Below, piece by piece: positions 39,658 through 48,878 of a stretch of DNA of 64,000 nucleotides (position 1 is the first letter of the stretch; each line of letters opens with the position of its first letter). This DNA comes from a bacterium BMS3Abin02 (GTDB lineage: Bacteria > Actinomycetota > Acidimicrobiia > Spongiisociales > UBA4744), in the NCBI GenBank assembly GCA_002897675.1, contig BDSU01000018.1:33818-97817 (forward strand). Direction: 5' to 3'. The notes beneath the pieces were generated by a model. It was not told where the DNA came from and searched no databases. It worked only from the letters and a program-made list of their open reading frames with translations. The position numbers and the translations under genes are program-made.

Positions 39658-41445
39658 ATGGCAGACGAGAGCAAGATCGTAAAACAGTTCCTTGGCGACG
39701 AGGACTTCCCGATCGATTGGGACAACGAGGCAGAGAAAGGCCTCTTCTGGGTCTACGACGACCTGCACTGCCCGCAGCCGTTGTCCCCGATGTACTTCGA
39801 CATCGGGGGATGGTGGCTGACCTGCGATCACATGTTCCGCAGATTCGGCACACCGTTCGCTTCCGACTGGATCGCCAAGAATGTCAACGGGTATCTGTAC
39901 ACCGCGGCAGTGCCGGCCGATCCGGACTTCAAAGTCGAAGCGATGGAGTACTCCAACGTCTACTACCCGCGGGTCCCCAAGGACGATCCGGAATACGCCT
40001 CCAAGATCGGCGCCTATCTGGGTGCGGTCCTGCCGACGTATGGGCAGAACTTCGCGGATTGGTGGCGGGACCGGCTGGTACCCGAGATGCGCAGGAACTT
40101 CGACTACCTGGAGGATCGCATCGATCGCTGGGAGGAGATCCCGCTCATGGAGTGGGCGACCATCCTCGAAGACGCCATGGACATCCACGATCGTCACTGG
40201 AAGATCCACTGGATGCTGAACTTCGCCCAGCTCTCGGCCACGCTCAATCTTCAGGCCGTCATGGAGGAGGTACGGGGCGAGGCGGATCCGGTGCTCTTGG
40301 GCCGGCTGCAGAACTCCGCCGAGGACCGCAACTGGGACTCGATCGGGGCTCTGTGGAAGATGAAAGAGGAGATCAAGGGCGACGCCGAGTTGTCGGAGAT
40401 GTTCTCCAAGGACACCGGGACGGAGGTGCTCGAAGCTCTCGAGGCATCCGAGCGGGGCCGCAAGTTCATCGCAGAGCGGCTCGAGCCGTATCAGCGTGAG
40501 TTCGGTTGGCACGCCGTGTGGAGTCACGAGTTCATCTTTCCCACCCGGTTCGAGAAGGCCCAGCCGGTCCTCGAAGTCATCAAGGGCTATCTCGAGACCG
40601 ACTACGACTATCCGTCCACGGTGAAGAACCTTGCGGACGATATCGCGGCGGCCTCGGCCGAGATGCTCGAGGGTCTCGAAGGCGAGGCGCTCGAGAAGAT
40701 GAGGGTGGCCAACGAGATCAACCTGAAGATGGCTCCGCTGACACCGGACCATCACTTCTACATCGACCAGGGCAGCAACGCTCACGTGCGGCTGGTCCTG
40801 GTGTGTATCGGTCGTCATCTGGTGAAGATGGGAGTCCTCGACGAGGCGGACGACGTGATCTACCTCAAGTACAACGAGCTGCGGTACTTCCTGGGCGATC
40901 CGGAGAACTTCGATGCACGCAGCATCATCGCCGAGCGCAAGGCCGAGCGAGAGGCGGCCTACGCGGTCCGGCCGAAGGACTGGATCGGCACGGCGACCGA
41001 GTCGCAGCTCGAGTTCCCCTACCTGGGCCTCTGGGGATTCCCGGATCGGCTCTACATGGAGCAGCCGGAGGCCGAAGACCAGATAGCGGGTCTGGCCGCC
41101 TCGCCCGGTGTGTATCAGGGCACCGCCAAGGTGGTGCTCAGCGTCGACGAGTTCGACCTGGTCAACAAGGGCGACATCCTGGTGTGTCAGATGACCAACC
41201 CGGCCTGGGTTACGCTGTTCACCAAGATCAGTGGCCTGGTGACCGACGCGGGTGGTCTCACGTCACACCCGGCCGTGCTTGCTCGCGAGTTTGGAATCCC
41301 GGCTGTGATCGGGACCTCGGTGGCGACGCAAAAGATCAGAACGGGTGACCGCCTCCGGGTCAACGGTTCGACTGGCGTCGTGGAGATCCTCTCCGAGGGC
41401 GATAGGGAGGGAGACGTTATCGGGTCTGATCTATTCAAGACATGA
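39658..41445 (+). CDS. PEP-utiliser swivelling-His protein without ATP-grasp (phenylphosphate-synthase-alpha-like layout)
   Basis: 595 residues. The last ~110 hold a PEP-utiliser mobile domain with the phospho-acceptor His in GGLTSHPAVLAREFGIPAVIG (H537). The first ~480 residues are helical, Trp/Tyr-rich and of no family I can name with confidence. No ATP-grasp domain is present. A large subunit with a C-terminal phospho-His and the ATP site on another protein is the layout of phenylphosphate synthase and of split PEP-synthase-like enzymes. It may phosphorylate the imported substrate (inference). Confidence 0.75.
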   Translation: MADESKIVKQFLGDEDFPIDWDNEAEKGLFWVYDDLHCPQPLSPMYFDIGGWWLTCDHMFRRFGTPFASDWIAKNVNGYLYTAAVPADPDFKVEAMEYSNVYYPRVPKDDPEYASKIGAYLGAVLPTYGQNFADWWRDRLVPEMRRNFDYLEDRIDRWEEIPLMEWATILEDAMDIHDRHWKIHWMLNFAQLSATLNLQAVMEEVRGEADPVLLGRLQNSAEDRNWDSIGALWKMKEEIKGDAELSEMFSKDTGTEVLEALEASERGRKFIAERLEPYQREFGWHAVWSHEFIFPTRFEKAQPVLEVIKGYLETDYDYPSTVKNLADDIAAASAEMLEGLEGEALEKMRVANEINLKMAPLTPDHHFYIDQGSNAHVRLVLVCIGRHLVKMGVLDEADDVIYLKYNELRYFLGDPENFDARSIIAERKAEREAAYAVRPKDWIGTATESQLEFPYLGLWGFPDRLYMEQPEAEDQIAGLAASPGVYQGTAKVVLSVDEFDLVNKGDILVCQMTNPAWVTLFTKISGLVTDAGGLTSHPAVLAREFGIPAVIGTSVATQKIRTGDRLRVNGSTGVVEILSEGDREGDVIGSDLFKT

Positions 41446-42152
41446 GTGCTTCAACCGGGCATCATTCGGATCCTGTGGAGCGCAACGTACTGAGTGCGCA
41501 GGTGAAGGACCGGATCTTGCAGCAGATCCTCGAAGGTGAGCTGGCACCCGGGTCTCGTATCGTCGAGACCCGGATTGCCCGCGAACTCGGAACGAGCCAG
41601 GCGCCGGTGCGCGAGGCGCTCCGAGACCTGGCGACGCTCGGTCTCGTGGATATGGAGCCCTATCGCGGGGCTCGTGTCCGGCGACCGACGAAAGTCGAGC
41701 TCGTGGAGGCGATGGAGGTGCGCGCAGAGTTGGAGGCACTCGCCGCCAGACAGGCCTGCAGCCGTGTCGACGACGGCGTGTTGGCGGATCTCCGAGCATT
41801 GATCGATGAGATGCAACGCTTCGCCGACGCCGGGGACACCCATGCCCATGCATTGAACAACACCGAATTCCACGCGACCGTGGTGCGAGCATCCGGTAAC
41901 AGGACCCTGGAGCGGATATGGTCGATGCTGGAGCCGTACGCTCGCACCTACGTCACCGCCATGGCCCCCGGAACCGACCTGACGTGGCTCACGCAGCGCC
42001 ATGTCGGCATCGTCGAAGCGCTCGAAGCTCGAGATCCCGAGCGAGCGGGCGAGGCGATGCGGGTGCACGCCCGTGAGGCCCAGGAACTGATCCTGGCCAT
42101 GGATGAATCGATGTTTGGCAAGAAGACCTCTGGCGCCGAGGGGGATGATTGA
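41442..42152 (+). CDS. GntR family regulator, FadR/FCD subfamily
   Basis: 236 residues: winged helix (IVETRIARELGTSQAPVREALRDLATLGLV) followed by an all-helical FCD ligand/metal domain (EVRAELEALAARQA ... NTEFHATVVRASGN with its conserved Asp/His-type ligands). It overlaps the preceding gene by 4 bp, so it is part of the operon and probably controls it; the TAATCGATTA palindrome at 32550 is a candidate site. Confidence 0.9.
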   Translation: MSASTGHHSDPVERNVLSAQVKDRILQQILEGELAPGSRIVETRIARELGTSQAPVREALRDLATLGLVDMEPYRGARVRRPTKVELVEAMEVRAELEALAARQACSRVDDGVLADLRALIDEMQRFADAGDTHAHALNNTEFHATVVRASGNRTLERIWSMLEPYARTYVTAMAPGTDLTWLTQRHVGIVEALEARDPERAGEAMRVHAREAQELILAMDESMFGKKTSGAEGDD

Positions 42153-42378
42153 GCCCGACGAGTGGAGACAACCGACGCCGCCTGCAGAGGCCGGTCGCAC
42201 GCTGAGCGGCCTTGGCATCGTGAGCGTCCGCACCGCCCTGTCGATGCGCGATGTCACGCCGTCGCCGTTGGAGCCTCGGGGCCGGAGCGGCCGGCCGGTC
42301 CCGGTCGAGTGCTCACAACCGTTTGAGAAGAAGAGAAGCAATGCGGTCATCACCGATGCGCCGCGAGTAGGGAGCAGA

Positions 42379-43260
42379 ATGATGTTGCAACTGTCGGAGG
42401 AGATGTCTGCCGGGAATGCACGCCTGCGGGTGGATGTCCACGGAGCCCACCCCAGAGACCATGTGCTGGAGGACATGAGCTTCCTCAACTACCGATTGGC
42501 CGATGTGCGCATCGAACCCGAGGTCACACTGAGCACTCCGGACATCGTCTGGAATCAGGAAGGCGCCAAGGCGATCTCGTACGATGGCAACGTCATGACC
42601 TTCGATGGCGACTGGGCCGACGGACCAGTCCAGAAGGTCATCGTGACCATGCTGGCGTTGCGGATGGAAGCCGTCGGCCTGCACCCGTTCCACGCTTCCG
42701 CGGTGCGGTATCGTGACAAGACGATCGTCTTTCTGGGCGGTGAGTCGAACCACGGCAAGAGCATGGGCCAGATCGAGGCGTGCAGGCGCGGCGGCCGGCT
42801 CGTGTCCACGGAGACGACGGTGATCGACGAGTCCGGACGAGCGGTCATGGGGTCCAAGGACGTGTTCCTGAAGAAGCGGGCCAAAGGAACCGAACGAGCT
42901 GACAAGGCCGCGCCCAATCAGGGAGTGACCAAGTTCTTCGGTGAGATGCCCACGTGGGAGACCTATGAGGAGCCGAGCAAGGTCGACATTGTGATCGTGC
43001 CTGCGATCGACGGCAACTTCGCACCCAGCATGGTCGAGATGATTCCCTTCGAGGCACAGTTTCAGACGCTGCACTCGTTGCAGAACTACTTCCTGCTGAA
43101 TGAGTTGCTGGCTCCCGGATGGCCGATGCCCATCGTCGACACCGAAGCTCTCCGCAAGAAGCGTGCCGGCTTCGTGCAGTCGTTCTGCGATCTTCCGTAC
43201 TTCTTCATCCGCGCCGCCACACCCCAGGTGCTGATGGACGAGGTCGACAAGGTGATCTGA
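42379..43260 (+). CDS. HPr kinase/phosphorylase-like P-loop protein
   Basis: 293 residues. The centre HPFHASAVRYRDKTIVFLGG-ESNHGKSMG has the short HprK-type Walker A (G-E-S-N-H-G-K-S) after the strand pair seen in HprK C-domains. There is no N-terminal HprK domain and no HPr/PTS gene nearby. ATG 42379 is preceded by GGGAG. It may bind ATP or pyrophosphate and serve the His-domain protein at 39658 (inference). The preceding 226-bp gap holds no gene. Confidence 0.7.
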   Translation: MMLQLSEEMSAGNARLRVDVHGAHPRDHVLEDMSFLNYRLADVRIEPEVTLSTPDIVWNQEGAKAISYDGNVMTFDGDWADGPVQKVIVTMLALRMEAVGLHPFHASAVRYRDKTIVFLGGESNHGKSMGQIEACRRGGRLVSTETTVIDESGRAVMGSKDVFLKKRAKGTERADKAAPNQGVTKFFGEMPTWETYEEPSKVDIVIVPAIDGNFAPSMVEMIPFEAQFQTLHSLQNYFLLNELLAPGWPMPIVDTEALRKKRAGFVQSFCDLPYFFIRAATPQVLMDEVDKVI

Positions 43261-43332
43261 GAGGAGTTCGATGGAGGTGGGTGCAGGCAACCCGGCGTCG
43301 GATCGGCCGGCCGTGCGGATGGGCGAAACGTC

Positions 43333-44196
43333 ATGATGCAGACGTTCGAGTACGTGCGGCCGCACAGCCTGTCGGAGACTCTGAGCCTGCTGGGCGAACA
43401 CGGCTCACAGGCCCGTGTCCTTGCCGGCGGAACCGACCTGATCGTCGGCATGCGGTCCGGGAAGCTGTCGGCGCACGCCGTCATCGATCTCAAGCGGGTC
43501 GGCGAGTTGCGGCCGGCGATCACCGAGCACGATGGTGCCTTGCGGATCGGCGCAACGGTCGTGCTCACCGACGTGATCGAAGACGAACGCGTCAAGGATG
43601 CCTTCCCCGCCTTGATCGAGGCGGCGTCGGTCGTTGGATCGGTCCAGATTCGCAACCGGGCAACGCTCGCCGGGAACATCTGCAACGCATCGCCTGGCGC
43701 GGATACGGTCCCCGCCCTGATGATCTACGACGCGGTCGTGAATGCGGTGAGTGAGTCGGGTGAGCGCCGGGTCCCGCTCGCCCGGTTCTTCGTCGGACCG
43801 GGGCAGACGGTCCTCGAGCCGGGCGAGATCGTCACGTCGATCGATGTGCCGTTTCCCAACCGGCCGGTCGGGGCCGCATTCGAGCGGATCGCCCGTCGGA
43901 GGGGGATGGACTTGTCCGCAGTCAATGTCGGCTGTCTGGTCGGAGGAGATGGCATCACCCGTTTCGCCTTTGGCGCCGTCGGGCCGACAGCATTCGTCGT
44001 CGAGGATCGGAGTGGTCGTCTGGCAGATCCGGCCTTGGGCGAGGAAGAGAAGGAGCGCCTCTTGAGTGATCTCGCCGCACATGCCGACCCGATCTCCGAT
44101 CTGCGGGCAAGCCGCGAGTACCGCCAGGCGATGTTGCCGGTGCTCGGCAAGCGGGCACTTGCAGCCGCTCTCGGACGGCTGACGGGATGGTTGTGA
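43333..44196 (+). CDS. Molybdenum hydroxylase FAD subunit (CoxM/CutM-like)
   Basis: 287 residues with the FAD-binding motifs ARVLAGGTDLIVGMRSG and TLAGNICNASPGADTVPAL and the CO-dehydrogenase flavoprotein C-terminal domain. It passes electrons from the Fe-S subunit to an acceptor. The start ATG 43333 is followed by a second ATG. Overlaps the Fe-S subunit gene by 10 bp. Confidence 0.93.
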   Translation: MMQTFEYVRPHSLSETLSLLGEHGSQARVLAGGTDLIVGMRSGKLSAHAVIDLKRVGELRPAITEHDGALRIGATVVLTDVIEDERVKDAFPALIEAASVVGSVQIRNRATLAGNICNASPGADTVPALMIYDAVVNAVSESGERRVPLARFFVGPGQTVLEPGEIVTSIDVPFPNRPVGAAFERIARRRGMDLSAVNVGCLVGGDGITRFAFGAVGPTAFVVEDRSGRLADPALGEEEKERLLSDLAAHADPISDLRASREYRQAMLPVLGKRALAAALGRLTGWL

Positions 44197-44675
44197 TGCA
44201 GACAAAGACCATCCCGGTTTCCTTCACCGTCAATGGCAGGCGATGCTCGCTGGAGGTGGCGCCGCACCACACGCTCCTGGATGTCCTCCGTGACCAGTTG
44301 GAGCTCACCGGTACGAAAGAATGCTGTGCGGAAGGCGAGTGTGGCGCCTGCACGGTGCTCGTCGACGGTCGTTCGGTCAACTCCTGCATCATGCTGGCCG
44401 CAGAAGCGCAGGGGAGCGAGATCATGACGGTCGAGGGGCTCGCGACCGACGGCCGGCTCGGTCCGCTTCAGGAGGCGTTCCTCGACGAGGGTGCCCCGCA
44501 GTGTGGATTCTGCATTCCCGGCCAGTTGATGTCGGCTCACGCCCTGTTGAATCAGAACCCTCGCCCCGGCGTCGATGACGTGCACGAGGCCCTGGCGGGC
44601 AACCTGTGTCGATGTGCGGGATACGTACAGATCACCAAGGCGGTGCTCGCCGCCGCCGAAATGGGGGACCGATGA
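44187..44675 (+). CDS. Molybdenum hydroxylase 2Fe-2S subunit (CoxS/CutS-like)
   Basis: 162 residues with both 2Fe-2S clusters: the plant-type one CCAEGECGACTVL...C (N-terminal half) and the helical one CGFCIPGQLM...CRCAGY. Starts at ATG 44187, with ATG 44196 also possible. Its stop overlaps the Mo-subunit start by 4 bp, so the three subunits are made together. Confidence 0.95.
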   Translation: MVVMQTKTIPVSFTVNGRRCSLEVAPHHTLLDVLRDQLELTGTKECCAEGECGACTVLVDGRSVNSCIMLAAEAQGSEIMTVEGLATDGRLGPLQEAFLDEGAPQCGFCIPGQLMSAHALLNQNPRPGVDDVHEALAGNLCRCAGYVQITKAVLAAAEMGDR

Positions 44676-46915
44676 GTGCCAACGTCGTCGGAAGCTCACC
44701 TCGCAGGGTCGGTGGGATCGGGCGCGTCACCGGGGCCCAGGAGTACCTGGCCGATATCCGTCTGGCGAACGTCCTCCACGTCAAGCTGGTGCGCCTCGAC
44801 TGTGCGCGAGCCCGGATTCTCTCGATCGACGGCATCGCCGCGATGCGAGTTCGCGGGGTCCGCCTCGTCATCACCGCCGCCGACCTGCCACAGCCGGTTC
44901 CACGCTTCGGTCCCAAGTTCAGGGATCGGCCGATCCTCGCCGTCGGTGAGACCAAATACCATGGCGAGCCGGTCGCGGCAGTTGCCGCCGAGACACGAGA
45001 CGCGGCCGAGGAGGCGGCGCGCCTCGTCCACGTGGAGTATGAGGTGCTCGACGGCGGTGTCTTCGGTGTGGCCGGGGCGCTCGATCCGGCGTCACCACTC
45101 GTTCAGGACCCCGCGATTCGCCCGAACGATCCGCTCGCCGGCACGAACACTCTGCACGAACACGATTTTGGCTGGGGCGACGTCGATGTGGCACCGGCGG
45201 ATCTCATCGTCGAGAACACCTACTCGTTCCCGATGGTCACCCACTTCACGATCGAGCCGCACGGCTTCATGGCGGCTCCCGATGGCGACGGGATCGCGAT
45301 GTGGAGCTCGATCCAGCATCCGTATCTGCTGCAGAAGACGATCGCCGAGCTCTTGGATCTGCCCTTGGCGAAGGTGCGCGTCTTCGCCCCGGACCCCGGG
45401 GGAGGTTTCGGAGGCAAGCAGATCCCCAAGTACGAGCCTCTGCTCGCGTTCATGGCACTGCGCACCGGGCGGCCGGTGCGGCTGATCCTGACGCTGGCCG
45501 AGACGTTTCAGGCGGTTCGACGGGCCGCGACGGAGGTCCGGTTCCGCACCGGTTTCCTGTCGGATGGAACGATGGCGTTCCAGGACGTCGAGGCGAACTT
45601 CCTGATCGGCGCGTACGCCGACATCGCAGACCGTGTCGTGGCGAAGGCGAGTTACCTCGCCTGCGGTCCGTATCGCGTTCCCGCAGTGCGGATCAAGGCA
45701 CGAACACTGCTGTCGCACACGACGCCGAGCACCGCGTTCCGCGGGTTCGGCATTCCGCAGATCACCTGGGCGAGAGAGTCCACTATCGACGAAGGAGCTC
45801 GTGCGCTCGGAATCGACAGGGTCGAGATTCGCCTGCGCAACCTCGCCCGTCGCGGGGAGACGTTCATTCCCGGCGACACACCGGCCGACGGCGACTGGTC
45901 ACAGACCGTCCGAAAGGCTGCCGAGCTGATCGAGTGGGGGACCCCCCTGACGCCCAAACGTGGCCGCGGACTCGCCCTCGGCCTCAAATCCGGGCCGACG
46001 ACGGGCCTCTCCTACTCGACCGTGAGGTTCTTGGCGGACGGGAGCGCTCTCGTCCTCAGCGGCACGTCCGACATGGGCCAGGGTGCGCGCACGGTCTTCG
46101 CCCAAATCGTCTCCGAGGAGCTCGGGATACCACTCGAGCGGATCTCGGTCATCATGGGCGACACCGGGGTGATCCCCTACGATCAGCAGACGTCCGCCAG
46201 CCGTTCATCGGTCCTCATGGGCACGGCCGTGCTGCGCGCCTGCCGGGACGTACAGGCAAAACTGTGCGCCATGGCGTCGCGTCTCTACGAGGTCGAGGAG
46301 TCCGAGATCGTCGTCGAGCACGGTGTCGTTCGTCTTCCCGGTCGGGATCTCTCGGCGGTGGACGTGCTCCAGTCCGGCCTCGGTCGCCTGGGCGGAGAGA
46401 TCATCGGGAACGGGGAGATGCGTAAAGATGTCGAACCCGACCATCCCCTCGGTGGTACTGCGGCTTTCTTCGAGTTCAACTGTACGGCGTTCGAGGCCGA
46501 GGTCGATGTGGAGACGGGCGAGATCCTTCTCGTGAGCCATGTCACCGTCAGCGACGTGGGCCGAGCCCTCAACCCGCTCCAGGTCGAGGGACAGGACGAC
46601 GGCGCGGCCATCATGGGTCTGGGTCACACGCTCATGGAGCACATCGTTCTCGACGAGTCCGGCCGGATTCGGAATCTCGGCGCATTGGACTACCGGATCC
46701 CGACGATGAAGGACCTTCCCCTCAAACTCACAGGCGAGATGGTCGAGAACGCCGATGGTCCCGGACCGTACGGCATCAAGGGGATCAGCGAAGGAGCCCT
46801 TCTGGCGGTGTCACCGGCCGTGGCGTCCGCGGTGACCGACGCCACGGGCGTGGTCATTCGCGATCTGCCGCTGACACCCGAGCGGGTATGGCGAGCACTC
46901 GAGGAGACGAGATGA
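44672..46915 (+). CDS. Molybdenum hydroxylase molybdopterin subunit (xanthine-dehydrogenase/CoxL family)
   Basis: 747 residues. The ald_Xan_dh domain begins RRVGGIGRVTGAQEYLADI, the Mo-binding part has DPGGGFGGKQIPKYEP and TTPSTAFRGFGIPQITWARE, and the later part SDMGQGARTVFAQIVSEEL. The CO-dehydrogenase loop with its active-site Cys is not seen, so it is a hydroxylase of a carbon centre, probably a heterocycle or aldehyde. ATG 44672 chosen over an upstream in-frame ATG that would overlap the Fe-S gene deeply. Confidence 0.93.
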   Translation: MSANVVGSSPRRVGGIGRVTGAQEYLADIRLANVLHVKLVRLDCARARILSIDGIAAMRVRGVRLVITAADLPQPVPRFGPKFRDRPILAVGETKYHGEPVAAVAAETRDAAEEAARLVHVEYEVLDGGVFGVAGALDPASPLVQDPAIRPNDPLAGTNTLHEHDFGWGDVDVAPADLIVENTYSFPMVTHFTIEPHGFMAAPDGDGIAMWSSIQHPYLLQKTIAELLDLPLAKVRVFAPDPGGGFGGKQIPKYEPLLAFMALRTGRPVRLILTLAETFQAVRRAATEVRFRTGFLSDGTMAFQDVEANFLIGAYADIADRVVAKASYLACGPYRVPAVRIKARTLLSHTTPSTAFRGFGIPQITWARESTIDEGARALGIDRVEIRLRNLARRGETFIPGDTPADGDWSQTVRKAAELIEWGTPLTPKRGRGLALGLKSGPTTGLSYSTVRFLADGSALVLSGTSDMGQGARTVFAQIVSEELGIPLERISVIMGDTGVIPYDQQTSASRSSVLMGTAVLRACRDVQAKLCAMASRLYEVEESEIVVEHGVVRLPGRDLSAVDVLQSGLGRLGGEIIGNGEMRKDVEPDHPLGGTAAFFEFNCTAFEAEVDVETGEILLVSHVTVSDVGRALNPLQVEGQDDGAAIMGLGHTLMEHIVLDESGRIRNLGALDYRIPTMKDLPLKLTGEMVENADGPGPYGIKGISEGALLAVSPAVASAVTDATGVVIRDLPLTPERVWRALEETR

Positions 46916-47802
46916 CCATCCACGAAGAAGTCGGACCGATCGCGAACATGCCTGCTATCAAGATCGTCGAGGCAGCTCGACTCGTGAAACAAGGTTGGTG
47001 GTTCTCGCTGGCGACCTCACGGTTCCCGGGCATGCCTCTCTTCCCGGGCCATCCGCCGTTTCAGGTCCTCAACTACCGGACCCCACCGGGGATTCGCGCC
47101 GAGGGTGCTCAACCGTGGGGACCTCCGAACGACGCAGGCCTCGGGTACATGGCCGAATACGTGATGGCCACATCCCACTCGGGCGCTCATGTCGATGCTC
47201 TCGCCCACATGACCGTCGGCGAGGATGACCACTGGTATGGCGGCGGCAACGCCGGTGAGCATCTGACCGACGAGGGCCCGTCGGTCGGCGACGCCGAAAA
47301 GCTTCCACCCTTCTTCACGCGGGGAGTACTGCTCGATGCCGCCGGGTATCGCGGCGTCCAGGCGTTGCCTGCCGGCTCGCCGGTCGGTGCCGAGGAGCTC
47401 GACGCCATCGCCGCCCGGGAGGGGGTCGAGGTTCGCCCTTGGGACACCGTCCTGATCCGCACCGGCTACCTGGCTTTCTGGCCGGACCGTGAGAAGATGG
47501 CCGAGCACAAGACCGCCGGACCCGATCTCTCCGCCGGCGAGTGGCTGCTCGAACGCGGCGTGGTTGCGACAGGAACCGACACCGAGACCTATGAGGTCCA
47601 GCCGGCGCCCGACAGGGGGACGCCGGCCAATCCGCAGCCGGTCCACACCCGGCTGCTGATCGAGGCCGGCATCTACCTCATGGAGAGCGTGTATCTGGAA
47701 GAGCTCGCCAAGGAGGGGATCCACGAGTTCCTCTTCGTCGCGCTGCCGGTCAAGATTCGTGGTGCAACCGGGTCGATGATCGACCCGCTCGCCGTTATCT
47801 AG
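46912..47802 (+). CDS. Cyclase family protein (kynurenine-formamidase-like metal hydrolase)
   Basis: 296 residues from ATG 46912, overlapping the Mo-subunit stop by 4 bp. The metal motif HSGAHVDALAH (consensus HxGTHxDxxxH) is present, with a later Glu/His site (EFLFVALPVKIRGATGS). Family members hydrolyse amides or lactones of aromatic compounds, e.g. N-formylkynurenine or isatin. In this operon it could open a ring made by the molybdenum hydroxylase. Confidence 0.85.
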   Translation: MTIHEEVGPIANMPAIKIVEAARLVKQGWWFSLATSRFPGMPLFPGHPPFQVLNYRTPPGIRAEGAQPWGPPNDAGLGYMAEYVMATSHSGAHVDALAHMTVGEDDHWYGGGNAGEHLTDEGPSVGDAEKLPPFFTRGVLLDAAGYRGVQALPAGSPVGAEELDAIAAREGVEVRPWDTVLIRTGYLAFWPDREKMAEHKTAGPDLSAGEWLLERGVVATGTDTETYEVQPAPDRGTPANPQPVHTRLLIEAGIYLMESVYLEELAKEGIHEFLFVALPVKIRGATGSMIDPLAVI

Positions 47803-47814
47803 AAAGAGGTGGGG

Positions 47815-48858
47815 ATGAAAGCGCTGGTCGTTACCGAACCGAACCGGTTCTCCGTCGAAGAGGTCGAGCAACCCGAGCCGGGGCCCTTCGAGCTGCTTTG
47901 CCGGGTACGCGCGGTGACCATCTGCGGCACGGACGCTCACCTGCTGCACGGCGACTATCCGGGATTCTGGCCTCCCTCGTATCCGTTCATACCGGGTCAC
48001 GAGTGGTCGGGTGAGGTGGTGGAGGTGGGGCCTGGAGCCGAGCTTCTCGGCTGGAGCGTCGGCGACAGGGTCGCAGGAACGTCTCATGACGCGTGCGGTT
48101 TCTGTCAGAAATGTGTCGAAGGTCGCTACAACCTGTGTGAGAACTACGGGAACCCCCGTCTGCACCGCCAATACGGCCACAACTGGCAGGGAGCGTTCGC
48201 GGAGTACGTGGTGCACGGTGTGAAGAGTGTGTTTCACCTGCCCGATGCGTTGACCTTCAGCGAAGGCGCCACTCTGGATCCGGCATCGATCGCCCTGCAC
48301 ACCGCCAACCGGGGCGGGAATCGTCCGGGAGACACCGTCGTGGTGATCGGCCCTGGCCCGGTGGGCCTGCTGGCCGCGGATGCGGCACGAGCGAGGGGAG
48401 CGGGCCGTGTCATCGTCGCTGGTCGCGGCAGCCGTCTCGCCAAGGCCGCCGATCTCGGCAACGAGACCGTCGACGTCGACTCCGAGGACCCGGTTCTCGC
48501 GGTCAGGAGCACGACAGGCGATCAGGGGGCCGATGTCATCCTCGAATGTGCCGGAGTTCCACAAACACTGCAGTGGAGCCTCGCCATGGCGCGAAAAGGT
48601 GGGCGAATCGCGGTGGTGGGCATACCTGTCGCGGGGGTCGAGCTCGCCCTCCAGAACCTCGTGCTGTACGAATACGAGCTGGTCGGCGTGCGCGCCTCGG
48701 CAGGTGAGATGCGCCACGTGATTCCGCTCGTCGTCGACGGACGGATCAGAGTGCGAGAATTGATCACCCACCACTTCGCCCTCGAGGGCTTCGCCACCGC
48801 TCTGCAGACCTTCAATGAGCGTCGCGATGGTGCCCTCAAGGTCATCGTGGAACCGTAG
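47815..48858 (+). CDS. Zinc-dependent medium-chain alcohol dehydrogenase
   Basis: 347 residues of the MDR family. Catalytic zinc site CGTDAHLLHGDY and GHEWSGEVVEVGPG; structural zinc cysteines CGFCQKCVEGRYNLC; NAD(P) site VVIGPGPVGLLAADAARARGAG. It is similar in layout to threonine/sorbitol dehydrogenases. Last gene of the catabolic operon, 12 bp after the cyclase-family gene. Confidence 0.92.
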   Translation: MKALVVTEPNRFSVEEVEQPEPGPFELLCRVRAVTICGTDAHLLHGDYPGFWPPSYPFIPGHEWSGEVVEVGPGAELLGWSVGDRVAGTSHDACGFCQKCVEGRYNLCENYGNPRLHRQYGHNWQGAFAEYVVHGVKSVFHLPDALTFSEGATLDPASIALHTANRGGNRPGDTVVVIGPGPVGLLAADAARARGAGRVIVAGRGSRLAKAADLGNETVDVDSEDPVLAVRSTTGDQGADVILECAGVPQTLQWSLAMARKGGRIAVVGIPVAGVELALQNLVLYEYELVGVRASAGEMRHVIPLVVDGRIRVRELITHHFALEGFATALQTFNERRDGALKVIVEP

Positions 48859-48878
48859 ACACCGATTGGGGATGTGAG

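Noticed and set aside
42103..42378. Upstream in-frame extension of the HprK-like gene
   Set aside because: It overlaps the end of the GntR gene and reads low-quality Pro/Arg-rich sequence; ATG 42379 has a better ribosome site and fits the domain start.
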